NCBI GenBank assembly: GCA_046351325.1
Contig: JAXLYR010000001.1
Span: forward strand, 620,001-684,000
DNA from: Xiheicaenibacterium sp046351325
GTDB lineage: Bacteria; Myxococcota_A; Polyangia; Polyangiales; Polyangiaceae
Direction: 5' to 3'
Length of the DNA stretch: 64,000 nt
The notes under the pieces are model-generated. The model was given only the letters and a program-made list of their open reading frames with translations. It was not told where the DNA came from and did no database searches. Of the stretch, positions 9,488 through 18,926 are shown piece after piece. Numbering within the stretch: position 1 is the stretch's first letter; each line of letters begins with the position of its first letter. The translations under genes and the position numbers were made by a program.

Positions 9488-10072
9488 ATGTCGAAGCTGC
9501 TCCGCCCCTCGGCCGTCATGTTGCTCCTCTTCACCGTCCTGTGTGGAGCGGCTTATCCCGCCCTGGTCACGGGCGTCGCGCAGGCTGCCTTCCCGCGTCA
9601 GGCGAATGGCAGCTTGCTCTCGTCGGGTGACAAGATCGTAGGCTCTTCGCTGATTGGACAGCCCTTCACCGGGCCTGCCTATTTCTGGTCGCGCCCTTCC
9701 GCGACTGCACCGTTCGCGGACAACGCCGCCGCGTCCAGCGGCTCGAACCTCGGGCCGACCAACCCGGCTCTCTTGGAAGCTGTCGAGGCGCGCGTCGCAG
9801 CGCTGCGCGCCGCCGACCCCGACAATGACTCGCCAGTTCCGGTCGATCTGGTGACGGCGTCCGGCAGCGGCCTCGACCCTCATATCTCGCCAGCCGCGGC
9901 TCACTATCAAGCAACTAGGGTGGCGCGCGCTCGCGGCCTCGCGCTCGCCGACGTGGAGAAGCTCGTCGAGAAGCACACGGAGGGGCGGCTCTTCGGGTTC
10001 CTCGGTGAGCCCCACGTCAATGTCCTCGAGCTGAACCTCGACCTCGACAGCGTAAAGCCAGTCGGGCCCTGA
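9488..10072 (+). CDS. kdpC: KdpC, stabilising subunit of potassium ATPase
   Basis: The 194-residue protein has one N-terminal transmembrane helix (residues about 9-30, following the Pro-containing start SKLLRPSAV) and a periplasmic domain with family segments GSSLIGQPFTGPAYFWSRPSA, VTASGSGLDPHISPAAA and FGFLGEPHVNVLELNLDLD. KdpC assembles with KdpA/B and raises nucleotide affinity. Its length is typical (about 190). It is followed after 30 bp by kdpD. Confidence 0.96.
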   Translation: MSKLLRPSAVMLLLFTVLCGAAYPALVTGVAQAAFPRQANGSLLSSGDKIVGSSLIGQPFTGPAYFWSRPSATAPFADNAAASSGSNLGPTNPALLEAVEARVAALRAADPDNDSPVPVDLVTASGSGLDPHISPAAAHYQATRVARARGLALADVEKLVEKHTEGRLFGFLGEPHVNVLELNLDLDSVKPVGP

Positions 10073-10102
10073 CACCCCAATCACGAACCGAGCCATTGAG
10101 TC

Positions 10103-12799
10103 ATGGACTCGAGCGACCCTCGCCCCGACCCGGAGGCTCTGCTCCGCAGATTGGCGGCCGAGCGCGAGCGCGAGACGCGCACGCGCTTCAAGATCTACTT
10201 CGGGTTTGCGCCAGGCGTCGGCAAGACCTTCTCCATGCTCGAGGCCGCGCGCAGGCTCGTCTCGCGGGGGACGGACGTAGTCGTCGGCGCCGTCGAGACC
10301 CACGGCCGCACAGAGACAGCGGCGCTCGTCGATGGATTGGAGGTCTTGCCCCGAGCGACGCTCAGCTATCGCGGTAAGCAGCTCGAGGAGTTCGACCTCG
10401 ACGCCGCGATCCGACGCAAGCCTGCGGTCCTGCTCTTGGACGAGCTCGCCCACACCAACGTCGCAGGCTCTCGACACCAGAAGCGCTGGCAGGACGTGCT
10501 CGAGCTCTTGGACAACGGGGTCGAGGTCCATACGACCCTCAATGTGCAGCACGTCGAGAGCCTCAATGACGTGGTCGCACAGATCACCCACGTCGAGGTC
10601 CGCGAGACCGTGCCCGACGCCGTGCTCGATCGCGCCGACGAGATCGAGCTCGTCGACATTTCGCCAGAGGAGCTCCTCGCGCGGCTCGACAGGGGCAAGG
10701 TCTATCTGCCTGATCAGGCCGCGCGCGCCGCGAAGCACTTCTTTCGGCGCGGTAACCTGCTCGCGCTTCGGGAGCTCGCGCTGCGGCGCACCGCAGAGCG
10801 CGTCGACGCCGACGTACGCGCTTATCGCGAGGAGCAAGGCGTCGAGGCAGCGTGGCCCGCCTCCGAGCGAATCCTCGTCATGGTGGGGCCCGCCCCAGCG
10901 TCCGCGCGGCTCGTGCGAGCGACGCGCCGATTGGCCGCGGGGCTGCGCGCGCCGTGGATCGCCGCCTACGTCGACGCGACCAACCTGCCGCCGCTCTCGG
11001 ACGCCAATCGAGCCCGATTGGCAGCGAACCTCAAGCTCGCGGAGGCGCTCGGCGCGAACCTCGTGAGACTTACAGGCTCGAAAGTCAGCGAAGCCATCCT
11101 CGAATATGCCCGTAAGCACCACGTCACGAAGATCATCCTGGGCAAGCCAACACACTCGCGCCTGCGGGACTTCCTGCGCGGCTCGGTGCTCGACGAGGTC
11201 GTCCGCGGCAGCGGTGACATCGACGTGCACGTCCTCTCCGGATTGGAGACTTCGAACGGCGAGCCCGTGCAGGCCGCGGCCCCACCGGCGAAGCCACGTG
11301 ACACACGCGGGTACGCGAGCGCTGGCCTCCTCGTCGTGGCGACGTTGCTCGTCGCGCTCGGCATCGAGCGCCTCGCGCCCATCCCCGACGTCGAGATGCT
11401 GTTCCTCCTCGCTGTCATGCTCTCTTCACGCTTCGGTCGCGGCCCTTCCATTCTCGCCGCCGCGCTCAGCGTAGCCGCGTACGACTTCTTCTTCGTCCCG
11501 CCGCGGCACACGTTCATCGTCGCCGACACTCGCTATTTCCTGACGTTCGCCATGATGTTCGGCATCGGCCTGCTTTTGTCGACTTTGATGCTGCGGGTCC
11601 GTCAAAACGAGGCGGAGGCTCGGCTCCGCGAGGCCGATACTCGAGCCCTCTATTCACTCAGCCGCAGTTTGGGCGGGCAGCGCGACGCGAGGGACATAGC
11701 CACGACCGCCGCTCGGGAGACCGCGCTCGTCTTCGGCGGATTGGTAGCCATACACAGTCGTGACGAGCGTGGGGCGCTCGCCCGAACAGCCATTCACCCG
11801 CCCGACAGCACGCTCGACCCCAGCGAAGCGACAGTCGCGGCCTGGGCGTTCGAATATGGGCGCGCCGCAGGCCTCGGCACCGAGACGCTGCCGGGCGCGA
11901 CCGCGCTCCACGTCCCCTTGCGGGGCGCGAGCGCTCCAGTCGCGGTGCTCTCGCTCGTCCCCGAGCCGCGAGCCCCGCTCTCGCTCGAGCAGCGAAGCCT
12001 CATCGACGCCTTCGCGCGACATATCGCTCTAGCGCTCGAGCGCGCAGTGTTCGCCGAACAAGCCAGACAAGCCACCATCCTCGCCAAGGCCGAAGAGATG
12101 AGGAGCTCGCTCCTCTCCTCGGTGTCTCACGACCTGCGCACGCCGCTCGCCGGGATCACGGGTGCCGCGACGACCCTGCGCGACGAGCCCGAGCTCGCGT
12201 CGACGACGAGGGCGGAGCTCCTCGGCTCCATATGCACGGAGGCCGAGCGGCTCGAGCGCCTCGTCGCCAATCTGCTCGACATGACGCGCCTCGACTCGGG
12301 TGAGGTCCGCCTGCGGCGCGAGTGGCTCCCCATCGAGGAGCCCATTGGCAGCGCGCTCGTCCGGCTCGAGAAGAAGCTCGCTGGCCGTCGCGTGACGACG
12401 CGCATCGGCGCCGACGTGCCGCTCGTCAGCGCGGACGCGACGCTGCTCGAGCAGCTGTTCTTCAATCTGCTGGAGAACGCCGCGGAGCACACCCCCGACG
12501 AGACCGAGCTCACCATCGAGGCCAGTCAGACGGGTGACAAGACTGTCATCGAAGTGTCGGACCGCGGGCCAGGGATCCCTGTTGGCGCGGAGGCTCGCAT
12601 CTTCGAGCGGTTCTTCCGGACGGACCACTCCCGGAGGGGCGTCGGCCTGGGACTCGCCATTTGCAAGGCCATCGCGACAGTGCACGGCGGCACCCTGGTA
12701 GCCGCCAATCGCCCCGGCGGGGGCGCCACCTTCACGCTGACACTACCGTCAGCAGATTCTCCACCTCCGCCCCTCCCCGCGAGCTCGGAGCCGTCATGA
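10103..12799 (+). CDS. kdpD: KdpD, potassium-sensing histidine kinase
   Basis: The 898-residue protein has the full KdpD layout: an N-terminal KdpD domain with Walker-type GFAPGVGKTFSML (near residue 33) and LLLDELAHTN, a universal-stress-protein-like segment (about 250-370), four closely spaced transmembrane helices (about 400-500), a GAF-like linker, and a histidine kinase core with SVSHDLRTPL (His676), LLENAAEH and DRGPGIP. KdpD phosphorylates KdpE when K+ is limiting. The stop codon overlaps the kdpE start (ATGA). Confidence 0.96.
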   Translation: MDSSDPRPDPEALLRRLAAERERETRTRFKIYFGFAPGVGKTFSMLEAARRLVSRGTDVVVGAVETHGRTETAALVDGLEVLPRATLSYRGKQLEEFDLDAAIRRKPAVLLLDELAHTNVAGSRHQKRWQDVLELLDNGVEVHTTLNVQHVESLNDVVAQITHVEVRETVPDAVLDRADEIELVDISPEELLARLDRGKVYLPDQAARAAKHFFRRGNLLALRELALRRTAERVDADVRAYREEQGVEAAWPASERILVMVGPAPASARLVRATRRLAAGLRAPWIAAYVDATNLPPLSDANRARLAANLKLAEALGANLVRLTGSKVSEAILEYARKHHVTKIILGKPTHSRLRDFLRGSVLDEVVRGSGDIDVHVLSGLETSNGEPVQAAAPPAKPRDTRGYASAGLLVVATLLVALGIERLAPIPDVEMLFLLAVMLSSRFGRGPSILAAALSVAAYDFFFVPPRHTFIVADTRYFLTFAMMFGIGLLLSTLMLRVRQNEAEARLREADTRALYSLSRSLGGQRDARDIATTAARETALVFGGLVAIHSRDERGALARTAIHPPDSTLDPSEATVAAWAFEYGRAAGLGTETLPGATALHVPLRGASAPVAVLSLVPEPRAPLSLEQRSLIDAFARHIALALERAVFAEQARQATILAKAEEMRSSLLSSVSHDLRTPLAGITGAATTLRDEPELASTTRAELLGSICTEAERLERLVANLLDMTRLDSGEVRLRREWLPIEEPIGSALVRLEKKLAGRRVTTRIGADVPLVSADATLLEQLFFNLLENAAEHTPDETELTIEASQTGDKTVIEVSDRGPGIPVGAEARIFERFFRTDHSRRGVGLGLAICKAIATVHGGTLVAANRPGGGATFTLTLPSADSPPPPLPASSEPS

Positions 12800-13506
12800 C
12801 CGACCCCCCTACGACCATCCTCATCGTGGAGGACGAGGCCTCCGTCAGAGGCTTCTTGCGCGCCTCTCTCGGGTCTCATGGCTTCCACCTCCTCGAGGCC
12901 GAGACCGCGCGCCGCGCCGTCCAGCTCGTGACCACCCACCAGCCCGATCTCATCGTGCTCGACTTGGGCCTACCCGACGGGGACGGCGTCGCGATGACGC
13001 GGGAGCTGCGCACTTGGACCCGAATACCGATCATCGTCATCTCCGCGCGCGGTCGAGAGGAAGACAAGGTGCTGGCCCTCGACGCTGGAGCTGACGACTA
13101 TGTAACCAAGCCCTTCGGGGCGCTCGAGCTCCTCGCGCGGATCCGCGTGGCCCTCCGGCACGCGCGGCAGCCCCAGCTGCAGACGCCAGGGCCCGCGCTG
13201 ACGGTCGGCCCCATCCGCGTCGACACGGTGAGCCGGCTCGTCTTCTTGAACGAGCGCGAGATCCACTTGACGCCCATCGAATACAACTTGCTCGTCCTCC
13301 TCATTCGGAACGCTGACAAAGTCCTCACTCACCGGCAGATCCTCAAAGAGGTTTGGGGCCCCGCCCATGCGAGCAACAGCCACTACGTCCGCGTGTACAT
13401 GGCTGAGCTCCGCAAGAAGCTCGAGGACGACCCCGCCAATCCGCGCTGGCTCGTCACTGAACCCGCTGTAGGCTACAGACTTCGGACGCGAGAGGCAGAG
13501 CGATAG
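12796..13506 (+). CDS. kdpE: KdpE, OmpR-family response regulator
   Basis: The 236-residue regulator has a receiver domain with acidic pair VEDEA, phospho-acceptor Asp56 (IVLDLGLPDGDG), conserved Ser/Thr (IVISAR) and Lys (YVTKPFG), then a winged-helix DNA-binding domain (LTPIEYNLL, HYVRVYMAELRKKLE). It would activate transcription of the kdp operon. Placing kdpDE downstream of kdpFABC in one coupled operon implies autoregulation. It converges with the next gene, with two bases between the stop codons. Confidence 0.96.
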   Translation: MTDPPTTILIVEDEASVRGFLRASLGSHGFHLLEAETARRAVQLVTTHQPDLIVLDLGLPDGDGVAMTRELRTWTRIPIIVISARGREEDKVLALDAGADDYVTKPFGALELLARIRVALRHARQPQLQTPGPALTVGPIRVDTVSRLVFLNEREIHLTPIEYNLLVLLIRNADKVLTHRQILKEVWGPAHASNSHYVRVYMAELRKKLEDDPANPRWLVTEPAVGYRLRTREAER

Positions 13507-13508
13507 TC

Positions 13509-14249
13509 TCAGAGCGCGCGGTCGAGCTCGACCACGACGATCGCGTGGTCCGAGGCGCCCGTGTCGCGGACCTCGTAGCGCGCGACGCGCACGCGGGCCG
13601 CGAGCGCCGCGCTCAACCACACGTAGTCGATTCGGGTGCCGGCCCAGCAGGTCGCGAGCGGCCCCACCCTGCTTGACAATGCAGTAAGCGTGCGCGCGTC
13701 GCGCCACCGCGTCATCGACTGGACGAGCTCGCCCCTCGGAGCCTCGCGCGAGTTCGCCCTCCTCATCGCCGCCACCTGCGCGAGCGCGGCCTCGTCATAA
13801 TCCGATAACGAGAGCGCGTTGAAGTCGCCCGCCAAGAGGTCGACCGCGTCGCCGTCGAGGTGAGCCTCGAGCGCCGCGAGCTGCGCGAGCCGCACGTCCT
13901 CGGAGTGGGGATCGAGGTGAGTCGCAGCGATTCGCAAAGGTCCAATCGAGGTGTCGACCCGAGCCACGAGCGCGCTGCGGAGCTCGACGTCGGCGACGGG
14001 GAGCTCATGCTCCGCAGTCTTCATCGCGGCTCGAGACAAGAGCGCGTTGCCCAAGAAGCCAGCGGACGCGAAGGCCGAGTGGAGCTCCAACGCGCTGGCG
14101 ACGCGGCCGAGCGAGCCGCTCCGCGTCGGGACCTCGTTCAACGCGACGAGATCGCAGTCGAGCTCCCGCAAGAGCGCGATGACGCGCGCTGTGCTGCTGC
14201 GCCCCGCCGCGTCCGCGAAGCCGTGCACATTGAAGGTCGCGAAGCGCAC
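13509..14249 (-). CDS. Endonuclease/exonuclease/phosphatase family protein
   Basis: The 246-residue product has EEP-superfamily motifs: TFNVHGF near the N-terminus, a metal-binding Glu in LVALNEVP, the His in AATHLDPHS, GDFNALS, and the C-terminal GASDHAIVVVEL with the catalytic Asp-His pair. The superfamily includes DNA repair nucleases, phospholipases and phosphoinositide phosphatases. No signal peptide is evident from the chosen GTG at 14249; longer starts run back into the neighbouring gene. Substrate cannot be told from sequence. It follows the RCC1-like lipoprotein gene by ten bases. Confidence 0.82.
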   Translation of the reverse strand: MRFATFNVHGFADAAGRSSTARVIALLRELDCDLVALNEVPTRSGSLGRVASALELHSAFASAGFLGNALLSRAAMKTAEHELPVADVELRSALVARVDTSIGPLRIAATHLDPHSEDVRLAQLAALEAHLDGDAVDLLAGDFNALSLSDYDEAALAQVAAMRRANSREAPRGELVQSMTRWRDARTLTALSSRVGPLATCWAGTRIDYVWLSAALAARVRVARYEVRDTGASDHAIVVVELDRAL

Positions 14250-14259
14250 GGTCGCGAGG

Positions 14260-15408
14260 CTACCTGAATCCCCAACAATCGATGGCGCCGTCGGCGTGGA
14301 CCGCGCATCCCCGAGACGAGCCACCATCCGCCGCGACGATGGGAGAGGAGAGTCCCTGCGGGCTCAGCGGCGCGGCGTGCGGCGCCCCCTCCTGATCGAA
14401 GCCAATCGACCAGAGCTCGCCGGCTCGGGTCAGCACGAGCGCGCCGAAGAGCGCAGCACCCTGCGAAATCTCAGGGATCTGCGCTGTAGGCTTCAATGGG
14501 TTTTGTGCGAGGAGCCACGGGTCGTCCTCGTTGTCCCAACAGAGGACGACGCCGCTCGCGCGCAAGATGCATTGGGCGCCGTCCGTGGTGAAGTCGATGA
14601 CATCCGAGATGCGCTTGGATTTGTCCTTGGAGCCCGGCGCGACGCCCAACATCTCCGCCTTGCGAGGGGCCGGCTCTTCGCCTGCCCGCCCAGGGGCCCA
14701 ACCGACATAGGGACTGCTCTGCCAACACACGAGCTCGTGATGGGCGGTCACGCCGCAGCCGCCCGAGTCGCGAACATCGATGTTGGCGAGCTCCCCCTTG
14801 AGCCCCAGATCGTCGAGCGGGCGCTTCTCCTCGGGCGTGGGTGAGGGCGAGAGCATCCAGCAGCTCAGGCCCTTTTTGCCTCGATTGACGCAAGCATAAT
14901 AGGCCGAGAGCGCGATCGACTCGCCGTCCGAGATGCCCTCGACCACAGTCGAGGTCGTGCCCTGCCAGCATTGGACGCTACCGTCCGCGAGGACGCCGCA
15001 CACCCAATCGGCGCTCGCGTCCACCGACATGACGTGCTCCGCGAGCTTCGTCGGTTGCCCGAGCGGGTTCTCGGGCGTCACCCCAGTCGCCGAAGGAGGC
15101 AGGTCCCAACACCAGAGCTCACCCAAGAGGGTCAACGCGCACGGGTATGTGCCCGCGACGACAACGCGGTAAGCGGCGGGAACCCCCTCGACGCGCAGGG
15201 CACCGGGCCAGGCGGGCGCTTGAGAATAGCCGGCCAAGACTGCAGCCTCGCGCTGGACGACAGGTGGGTCCACCGAGGGCGCCGCGCTCGAGCGCGCGAC
15301 GGCGCCCCCACCCGCCGGTGGCTCCCTTGCGGGCTCGGGCCGGCAGGCGACATTGGACAGCGCGATATTGGATAGTGCGAGAGCCAGGAGGGCGGGGCGC
15401 GGGTTCAC
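14260..15408 (-). CDS. RCC1-like repeat lipoprotein
   Basis: The 382-residue protein starts at a GTG (15408) giving a signal peptide with lipobox NVAC. Its body repeats units of the type 'GE-W-CW', 'VCGVLADGSVQCW', 'GCGVTAHHELVCW', 'CILRASGVVLCW' and 'GCAVHADGAIDCWG', the pattern of bacterial RCC1-like beta-propellers with paired Cys/Trp. Such proteins are secreted or surface-anchored and function mainly in protein binding. A larger frame is open upstream but only as antisense to the PNGase region. It lies 50 bp downstream of the PNGase F-like gene on the same strand. Confidence 0.8.
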   Translation of the reverse strand: MNPRPALLALALSNIALSNVACRPEPAREPPAGGGAVARSSAAPSVDPPVVQREAAVLAGYSQAPAWPGALRVEGVPAAYRVVVAGTYPCALTLLGELWCWDLPPSATGVTPENPLGQPTKLAEHVMSVDASADWVCGVLADGSVQCWQGTTSTVVEGISDGESIALSAYYACVNRGKKGLSCWMLSPSPTPEEKRPLDDLGLKGELANIDVRDSGGCGVTAHHELVCWQSSPYVGWAPGRAGEEPAPRKAEMLGVAPGSKDKSKRISDVIDFTTDGAQCILRASGVVLCWDNEDDPWLLAQNPLKPTAQIPEISQGAALFGALVLTRAGELWSIGFDQEGAPHAAPLSPQGLSSPIVAADGGSSRGCAVHADGAIDCWGFR

Positions 15409-15458
15409 GCGCGTGAGTCGTGGTCGCAGGGTGAAACGTGACGACCACGCGCGAAACG

Positions 15459-16613
15459 CTATTTGAACCCGACGAGCAGCGCGCTCAATTGGTAGTTGGG
15501 CTCGGTGTGCGCGCCGCCGTCGTAGTCGCAGCCCGTCCCCAGCGTACAGCCTTGGCAGGTCTGGGCGTCCGGCCTGCAGGTGTTCTCGTAGTCCTCGACA
15601 TTGTACGCGACGGGCAGGGTGGACTTGCCGTTTGCGTCCGCGGTGACGTCGGTGATCCAAGGGTGAACGTCGGCGCCTGGACACCAGCCGGCGCGCGAAT
15701 ACTTCCACGTGCCTTGTTGGTTGGGGACCGCGGTCGTCGCGCAGTCGTCCCGCCAAATCGTGGCCGCATGATCCGTCCCCCCCACCGTGAGCGTGTGATC
15801 GCGAGAGCAGAACTCGGCGCAGTTGCCGGCGTTGCCCTGACCGTGCCCAGTTACCCAGGTGTAAATGGAATAGGAGGTCGCCGCCGGCAGCGCGACCTCC
15901 TCCGCGGGAGCGCTCGTCGCGATGGGCTTCAGCGGGTCGCCGTAAGGGACATACGTGCGCGGCCAGACAGGCGTGACCGACACGGGGATCTTCTCGGGGA
16001 TACCGCCTGTCATCTCGAAGCTCGCGGAGAACAGCCAGCCGTCCCCATAAGGACTGCCCGGCCCGACCCAAGTGTCGATGAAGACCTGCAGTGTCACCGG
16101 CCCCGAGAGCAACGGCCGCAGGTCGGTCACATCGAAATCCCAGGTCCCCGCGACATGATAAGGCGTTATGAACCGTGCAATCTCGATGACCTGGTCCTGG
16201 TCGGGGGTCGCGCCCTTCTGGGTGACGACGCCCAAGCTGCCAAACCGATCCCAGGGGTCGCAGCCGCCTGCCGGACAGTCGAGGGAGAGGTGCAGGACAA
16301 TCTTGGAATAGAGCCCGTCGGCGGGGAAAGTCGCGTCGAGGTCGACCATTCGCTGATTGTCATCGCCGGTGAAATAGACAGGCGTCTTGTCGAACGGAGT
16401 TACAACAGCGTCGGTACCGGGCTGGAGCGGCGCGCCGCCCGCGCCGCCCGCGCTCGAGCCACCTGCCGGCGCAGCACCCCCCGCGCCGCCCGCCGCTGCG
16501 CCGCCGGCCGCGCCAGTGCCCCCCGTCCCGCCGCACGCCACGAGCCCTGCGACCACGAACAAACCTGCCAGGCTGATACGCCAGCGCTCCAAGTTTCGCC
16601 TCTCTCTGGCCAT
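15459..16613 (-). CDS. PNGase F-like peptide-N-glycosidase lipoprotein
   Basis: The 384-residue protein has a lipoprotein signal (LVACGG), a Gly/Ala-rich spacer and two domains typical of PNGase F. The N-terminal domain contains LHLSLDCPAGGCDPWDR, where family members carry the catalytic Asp; the C-terminal jelly-roll contains GNCAEFCSRDHT and SRAGWCPGADV. PNGase F cleaves the bond between Asn and N-glycans on glycoproteins. In a predatory or saprophytic bacterium it would help degrade eukaryotic glycoproteins; that role is inference. Its ATG overlaps the stop of the upstream gene by one base (TGATG), so the two are translationally coupled. Confidence 0.85.
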   Translation of the reverse strand: MARERRNLERWRISLAGLFVVAGLVACGGTGGTGAAGGAAAGGAGGAAPAGGSSAGGAGGAPLQPGTDAVVTPFDKTPVYFTGDDNQRMVDLDATFPADGLYSKIVLHLSLDCPAGGCDPWDRFGSLGVVTQKGATPDQDQVIEIARFITPYHVAGTWDFDVTDLRPLLSGPVTLQVFIDTWVGPGSPYGDGWLFSASFEMTGGIPEKIPVSVTPVWPRTYVPYGDPLKPIATSAPAEEVALPAATSYSIYTWVTGHGQGNAGNCAEFCSRDHTLTVGGTDHAATIWRDDCATTAVPNQQGTWKYSRAGWCPGADVHPWITDVTADANGKSTLPVAYNVEDYENTCRPDAQTCQGCTLGTGCDYDGGAHTEPNYQLSALLVGFK

Positions 16614-18319
16614 CAGGGGCCGGTCAGATACCGAGCAATGAAGAAGTCCCACGAGCCGCTCGCCAGCGTCCCGCCGATGCCCGGGTCGAGCACGATGGAG
16701 AAGAAGAACCCACCTGCCACCCAGAGGTGCCCCGCCGCGTCGAGCTCGATGCGATGGATGATCTCCTCGTAGTCGTCGCCCACGCGGGACTTGAAGAGCA
16801 CGCTGCCGTCGGCGCCTTTGTACGTGGCGATGAAGAGATCGCCATAGTCGTCGATCGAGGTCGAGGGGACGTTCTCTCCGTCGCCGAAGTCCACGCCCAT
16901 CCCACTCGGGCTGTAGACAGTGCCCGAGACGATGACGCGGTCGGCGCAATCGACCTTCAGGTCGCGGGCGTTCTGGAAGCTCTCGCCGTGGATCTGCTGG
17001 AGCCATCGAGTGACACCCGTGTCAGCGGCAAAGCGCGCGATGAACACGTCGTCCGCGGCCCAAGCCGTCGCGCCGCTGTTGAAGATCGTCACGGTCCCGT
17101 GCTCTTTGAGCCCATTCAGGAACGTGCCGGCCACGACGACGTCGCCGTCGGGCGCGAGCGTCGTCGCGACCGTTCCTTGATAGTAGTCGTCCCCGAGGAT
17201 CCGGTGCCACAGCCAAGAGCCCTCTGTCGTGTAGTGCGCGACGAACGCGTCGTAGTCGCTCACCACCAGCTCCCCGGCGATCGTCCCGCCGAAGACATTG
17301 GCGGCTACGGTCGCGCCGCCGAGGAATATCGAGTCGTCGACCGCGACCGCCACGGTCGGGGTCGTCGAGGCGCCGGTTTGGAGCTCGCGCGACCAAACAG
17401 GTGACAAGTCCTCGTGCAGCTTGGCCAGCGTGATGCCCTCGTTCGTCTTGCTGCCTTGTCCCCAATCGATCGACCCTTTGGAGGTGGTCGCGACGACCAG
17501 ATCTCCCTTCGAGTCTTGTGCGATGGAGGTGATCTCCTGATAGCCGCCGTCACCGAAATGCGCGGCGTGCGTCACCGCGTTTTGGGCCGGATCGAAGATC
17601 GCTATGAAGCCGTCCAGCTTGTTGTACTCCTCGGCGTCTTGAGGAGGCGTGGCGGTGACCGCGATGTCGCCGAAGTCGAGCGTCCCCATGAGCGAGCCGA
17701 CGAGCGCGATATTGCCGTCGGCGAGGGCCACAATGTCGAAGACGGTCGTCGAGGCGTTCACGCCGAAGACGAAGCCACGCTTGGAGTGCCCTGCCGCGTC
17801 GATCTCGAGGAGATAGACCCCGCCAGGGTCCGCGGTCGTCGATTGGACTGCATTGCCATTGGCGTTCAGCGTCCCGCTGTACATGACGCCGGCCCACCAA
17901 ATATCGCCGTCGGCGTCGATGGCGATGACCTCTGGCTCCATCCCGTCGACCTCGATGGTGCCCAATTGAGCAGCCTCATCGAACTCGGCCGTGAACGCTT
18001 GTGAGTCGGCGGTGCACGTGCCGCCGCCGACGGGGCCGCCACCTGTCGGGCCCCCGCCATCGGGAGCGCCACCCGCCGATTGGCCACCCGTGGGCTGTCC
18101 GCCCATCCCCGCGACGCCACCTGTATTCACGCTGGCGCCTGCCGTGCCGCCAGTCCCAGGTGCGCCGCCGTCACCGACGACATCGGGGAAGTCGACAAAG
18201 AAGGAGCAGGCAGAGAGCGCACCCGCGAGCAGCGAGAGCGCGCCGAGGGAGGGCCCCCCGCCCGTCGAGTGATGAATCTCCGTCCGCGGGAAAGCGCCAG
18301 GCGAGCGTCGTAAGGCCAT
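16613..18319 (-). CDS. Secreted beta-propeller-type lipoprotein, 568 aa
   Basis: Starting at the ATG 18319, the protein has a late lipobox (LSAC, about residue 37) and a long Gly/Pro spacer. The rest consists of repeated segments such as 'DGDIWWAGVMYSG', 'DGNIALVGSLMGTLDFGD', 'KGDLVVATTSKGSIDWGQ', 'DGDVVVAGTFLNG' and 'AGHLWVAGGFFFS'. This resembles the delta-60/SBBP-type repeats of bacterial surface beta-propellers. Function is unknown; binding of polymers or proteins is plausible. It is the first gene of a three-gene lipoprotein unit with the PNGase F homologue and the RCC1-like protein, and is divergent from the sigma factor gene. Confidence 0.75.
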   Translation of the reverse strand: MALRRSPGAFPRTEIHHSTGGGPSLGALSLLAGALSACSFFVDFPDVVGDGGAPGTGGTAGASVNTGGVAGMGGQPTGGQSAGGAPDGGGPTGGGPVGGGTCTADSQAFTAEFDEAAQLGTIEVDGMEPEVIAIDADGDIWWAGVMYSGTLNANGNAVQSTTADPGGVYLLEIDAAGHSKRGFVFGVNASTTVFDIVALADGNIALVGSLMGTLDFGDIAVTATPPQDAEEYNKLDGFIAIFDPAQNAVTHAAHFGDGGYQEITSIAQDSKGDLVVATTSKGSIDWGQGSKTNEGITLAKLHEDLSPVWSRELQTGASTTPTVAVAVDDSIFLGGATVAANVFGGTIAGELVVSDYDAFVAHYTTEGSWLWHRILGDDYYQGTVATTLAPDGDVVVAGTFLNGLKEHGTVTIFNSGATAWAADDVFIARFAADTGVTRWLQQIHGESFQNARDLKVDCADRVIVSGTVYSPSGMGVDFGDGENVPSTSIDDYGDLFIATYKGADGSVLFKSRVGDDYEEIIHRIELDAAGHLWVAGGFFFSIVLDPGIGGTLASGSWDFFIARYLTGP

Positions 18320-18407
18320 TGTCCCAGGAAGGAGACTACACGAAACAATCTCGCGAGCGTCGCCGCCGACGCCGATATGTTTTGGTCGGTCGCCTGTTCT
18401 ATGGCGC

Positions 18408-18926
18408 GTGCAACCGATGGCCATACGAGAGCCGAGGTGGTGGGACGCCGCGATACGCGAGCACGACCGCCGAGTATTTCTTTCCGTCCTCGCGCTGGGG
18501 CTGTCTCCCGATCGCGCGCGAGAGATCACGCAAGCTGCTTGGACGCGACTGCTCGAACAGAACGCCGACGGCGCGCTCTCCGAGATCGAGCTCCCGGGCC
18601 TCGCAATTCGTCAAGCGAGGTTCCTCGCTTTGAACGAACACGCGCGCGGCAAGACAGAGAAGCGCGTGCTCGCCGCGGTGCCAGACCCGCCGCCTGAGCC
18701 TGCGCCCGACAGCATCGTGGAGGGGCGCGTCCAGGTCGACCGCGTCCTCGAGGCGCTGTCCACGTGTTCGCCGACTGCGAAGAAGGTCTTTCGCCTCGTC
18801 TACGCGACGCCCGGCGGTTCTCCGGCCTCTGCGGCGCGAGAGGTCGGCCTCTCGCTCCAGCGCGTGCGGCAGATCCTCTGCGAGACGCGCGCCCATATCC
18901 GAGCTTCCCTGGAGGTGATGCCGTGA
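18408..18926 (+). CDS. ECF-like RNA polymerase sigma factor
   Basis: The 172-residue protein (GTG at 18408, or ATG at 18417) has a weak sigma region 2 (residues about 15-50, SPDRAREITQAAWTRLLEQ) and a clearer region 4 with a helix-turn-helix (LEALSTCSPTAKKVFRLVY ... SAAREVGLSLQRVRQIL). Size and layout fit a divergent ECF-type sigma factor. Its stop overlaps the start of the kinase gene (GTGA), the coupling usually seen between ECF sigma factors and their regulators, so the downstream protein probably controls it. Region 2 is poorly conserved, so it could instead be a sigma-like DNA-binding protein. Confidence 0.7.
   Translation: MQPMAIREPRWWDAAIREHDRRVFLSVLALGLSPDRAREITQAAWTRLLEQNADGALSEIELPGLAIRQARFLALNEHARGKTEKRVLAAVPDPPPEPAPDSIVEGRVQVDRVLEALSTCSPTAKKVFRLVYATPGGSPASAAREVGLSLQRVRQILCETRAHIRASLEVMP

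Noticed and set aside
9341..11230. 629-residue minus-strand frame opposite kdpB/kdpC/kdpD
   Set aside because: It is antisense to three certain kdp genes and its composition (Arg/Glu/Asp-rich, no motifs) is that of a GC-rich shadow frame.
15438..16772. 444-residue plus-strand frame opposite the PNGase F homologue
   Set aside because: It mirrors the coding pattern of the real gene, has no recognisable domain and runs across two genuine genes.
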